A DNA stretch of 64,000 nucleotides from CBDDEC01 sp965226785. Lineage in GTDB: Bacteria > Chloroflexota > Dehalococcoidia > UBA2979. Below, in pieces: positions 62,012-64,000 of this stretch. Made by a program: the position numbers and the translations under genes. Under the pieces are notes generated by a model, which saw nothing but the letters and a program-made list of their open reading frames with translations, was not told where the DNA came from and ran no database searches. The number at the start of each line of letters is the position of its first letter. Positions within the stretch are counted from its first letter, which is position 1. The stretch covers positions 682,001 to 746,000 of the forward strand of contig CBDDEC010000004.1 of assembly GCA_965226785.1 (NCBI GenBank), written 5' to 3'.

Positions 62012-64000
62012 TCAGTCCCCCCTGCCCGGTGGCGCGACGGACAGGTCCATCCGCAGCTCATCCACGATTTCCCTGGGCAGCACGACCCGCTCCGTGATCT
62101 TGTCTGTCGACCATTCGCTGGAGTCGATACGGCCGCCCATGACAACCTCGAACCACCGCTCTCGGTCTTTCACAACACGGTATTGCTTTTCGTCGCTGCC
62201 CCCGGCGATGAATGGCTCGTACACGACCATCGGCTTGCCGCTACGTTCGACCTTGCTGTTGATCCGGTCGAGGCGACCATTCCTTTGCTCAAGCACACTC
62301 GGATTCCAATCGAGGTCGTGATGGATCACGTGTCGGCAATCGAGATGCAGGTCGACGCCCTCGCCCATTACCGAACTCGCGATGAACACCTCCGGGAAGA
62401 ACGGCGTGTTGAAGGCGAGCATGAGCCGCCGCCGAGTCTCCTGCGCAGTCTCGCCGTTCGCGAGTCGTACATTTGGAAGAACCACCTCGCGCCGAGTAGC
62501 GTGCTCGGCGGCATCAAGAATCGAGATCGTGCGGTCACCAGTCTGAATCGCGCCCAACGCATCGAAGAGCTCGTCCCGCTCGGCCTGGACGAGCGTAGCG
62601 ACGTGCTCGGTGAATCGTCTGATCTTTTCTTCGAGCGTGATCTCGGAGAGGTCCGTCCGCTCGAATGCCCGTTCGATGATTCCGTCGCGATCATCCGAAC
62701 CGAGGTCAACGTACCGGGCAAGGAATGGTGCCGTCCGCACGAAGCGGAGCGTGAGCTCGCTGATCTGTTCCTGCTCCTGTCGACCGAGGCCCTGGTCCAG
62801 AGCAATGGCCTCCACTCGCGCGCGCAGGAGTCGGGTAGGCCGACTGTCCGTACGGAATAGACTCTCGCCACGCGCGTCTATCGCCTGCATCACCTGTTCG
62901 ACTGAAGTCCTGGACGGAAGACCAAGCATCCGACGACCGTCGGCGGCGATGGACTCCCGCAGCACGGTCGATACCTCGCTCCGCAATGCCCGGCCGGTCT
63001 CCCGATAGAAGCAGAAGACCAGGATCTTCTCTCCGGAACGCCAGAGGCTGAGGACACGCTGCGCGGTGGCGGCCAGCTTTGGGTGCCCTGGAAGTTCCTC
63101 GTTGCCAAGCGTCTCGTTGATGCGATCCACATACCACCGCACTGTTCTCGATATCTCATCGCCCGCCACCGCCGTGGCCTCGTCATCGAGGGCCTGCTCG
63201 CGCCGGCTGCGGGTATCGAAGTAGGCCTCGAAGGAGGACGCAATACCACCGGCGAACCACGCCCGCGTCGCCCGATGCTCGGCCACACCCTCGAGCGAGA
63301 CCACTGCCTGCGCGCGCGCAGCAAGCAGGAACGGGAGCACCGCTTCGTCATCGATGTCGAGACCGACGACCGGCCCTGTCGCGTCGTCACTGACGATTCC
63401 CCTACCGGGAATGAGCACCCGGCGGTCATCGCGGTCGTGCCTGAGGTGGCGGATCACCCAGGGGGCGAGCACAGACCGGGCCTCGCCGAGCGCCTGGAGC
63501 GCCTCGCCTATCCTCGCAGCCGTAGCCCGCGCCTTCTCGGGAGGATCGGCGGGCGGCATGACCCACCACCGCGGTGAAAGCCCCTCCAGATCCTCAGCGT
63601 TGATCGCTCCCCACGCCCGCTCCAAGCGTGAAGATGCGATCTGGGCACGGTCCAGGCTCCTGTGCAGCTCATCGAGTTCCTCGCCGAACTCCACGCGGTC
63701 GTGGCCCGATGACCAGGCGATACCGTCAAAGCGACGGAGAACGTTGAGCAGCTCGCCGTGGCCCAGCTGGAATGGCGTGGCAGTGAGAAAAAGCATTCGC
63801 TCGAATACGCCGTGAAGCGGCCCCGCAAGGCCGGTCGCCTGCCTGCCACTCTTGTCCGCGAACAGTCCGGCGACCTGATTGGGGTTCTTGAGATGATGAG
63901 CCTCGTCGAGCACGAGCAACGGGAGCCGTACGTGGGCGGCACTGAGGCAAGCGTGCCATGTGGCATCCAGAGCGTCGCCCAAGATCTGTCTGGCAGCCTT
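62012..64000 (-). CDS. SNF2-like SF2 helicase, C-terminal two thirds (5' end outside the window)
   Basis: An open minus-strand frame of at least 662 codons from the right window edge to TGA 62012-62014. Motif II VLDEAHHLKNPNQVAGLFAD, motif III LFLTATPFQLGHGELLNVLR, then the second RecA domain: GEKILVFCFYRETGRALRSE, and motifs V-VI IASSVMGEGVDLHLDCRHVI then HHDLDWNPSVLEQRNGRLDR. Walker A lies beyond the edge. SNF2-like ATPases of this form remodel or translocate on DNA and are common in defence systems (DISARM-like, type I R-M-like and others). Which one cannot be said without the upstream genes. Confidence 0.85.
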   Translation of the reverse strand, partial: KAARQILGDALDATWHACLSAAHVRLPLLVLDEAHHLKNPNQVAGLFADKSGRQATGLAGPLHGVFERMLFLTATPFQLGHGELLNVLRRFDGIAWSSGHDRVEFGEELDELHRSLDRAQIASSRLERAWGAINAEDLEGLSPRWWVMPPADPPEKARATAARIGEALQALGEARSVLAPWVIRHLRHDRDDRRVLIPGRGIVSDDATGPVVGLDIDDEAVLPFLLAARAQAVVSLEGVAEHRATRAWFAGGIASSFEAYFDTRSRREQALDDEATAVAGDEISRTVRWYVDRINETLGNEELPGHPKLAATAQRVLSLWRSGEKILVFCFYRETGRALRSEVSTVLRESIAADGRRMLGLPSRTSVEQVMQAIDARGESLFRTDSRPTRLLRARVEAIALDQGLGRQEQEQISELTLRFVRTAPFLARYVDLGSDDRDGIIERAFERTDLSEITLEEKIRRFTEHVATLVQAERDELFDALGAIQTGDRTISILDAAEHATRREVVLPNVRLANGETAQETRRRLMLAFNTPFFPEVFIASSVMGEGVDLHLDCRHVIHHDLDWNPSVLEQRNGRLDRINSKVERSGKPMVVYEPFIAGGSDEKQYRVVKDRERWFEVVMGGRIDSSEWSTDKITERVVLPREIVDELRMDLSVAPPGRGD

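Overview
The window is GC-rich (Arg/Ala-rich ORFs, frequent GTG and TTG starts). Its gene content fits an environmental or host-associated actinobacterium-like or Chloroflexota-like bacterium: F420/LLM-type oxidoreductases, type III CoA-transferases, crotonase, FAS1-like/MaoC hydratases, nitronate monooxygenase and EthD proteins. This placement is inference; there is no rRNA gene or other decisive marker. The region is a mobile-element graveyard in which most metabolic genes are broken and many breakpoints lie exactly at element ends.

Mobile elements. A 1,120-bp IS with an integrase-type DDE transposase is present in seven full-length copies (starting 1576, 9367, 14285, 39266, 43447 [its left end displaced by an IS110 insertion], 50290 and 57786) plus several fragments. 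Its ends read CGTGGGACGGCAAAAC. A related family has ends CGTGGGGYGGCAAWA and is seen as one 682-bp defective IS and several 95-180-bp MITE-like elements. Three IS6-like elements (6031, 35811, 55661) carry an N-terminal zinc ribbon. A mobile unit of about 1.05 kb carrying a tyrosine recombinase occurs twice (8307, 49233). One complete IS110 element (42187-43453) sits inside the terminal repeat of a 1,120-bp IS. Its upstream region carries four short segments arranged like the target and donor guides of a bridge RNA that would direct insertion to exactly these terminal repeats; this is the most interesting observation here.

Layout. 0-5 kb: Xre regulator, DUF4389 membrane protein, a tRNA-Ser whose acceptor end is replaced by a MITE, transposase debris, truncated haloacid dehalogenase. 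5.2-7 kb: cargo plus IS6 unit, duplicated at 54.8-56.6 kb. 7-11 kb: queE fragment, defective IS, tyrosine recombinase, IS. 11.3-14.2 kb: a three-gene restriction-modification operon (C5 methyltransferase, HhH mismatch glycosylase, EcoRII-like endonuclease). 14.3-19 kb: IS debris, a truncated SDR, a nuclease-like protein. 19-26 kb: crotonase and a double CoA-transferase, enclosed by a 650-bp inverted repeat containing LLM oxidoreductase remnants. 26-35.4 kb: EthD protein, then a collinear set of two hotdog hydratases, a nitronate monooxygenase and a second double CoA-transferase, probably for acyl-CoA catabolism. 35.5-39.1 kb: IS6 copy and a type I-E-like CRISPR array of 37 full repeats, cut at its left end by a mobile-element end and with no cas gene in the window. 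39-45 kb: IS copies, an SDR carrying a 12-bp minisatellite upstream, the IS110. 45.3-47.7 kb: FAH/GguC-like protein, mannonate dehydratase fragment and NAD-epimerase (sugar-acid catabolism). 48-59.6 kb: fragments, second recombinase unit, second SDR copy, second cargo-IS6 unit, sortase-like lipoprotein, last IS. 59.9-64 kb: a two-gene DUF4268 nuclease-like locus and the C-terminal two thirds of a SNF2-like helicase, possibly part of a defence island.

Many lesions are single-base frameshifts or nonsense changes. Large IS load with extensive pseudogenes suggests a population under relaxed selection, or an IS-rich accessory region or plasmid. Assembly or sequencing errors cannot be excluded for the single-base frameshifts.
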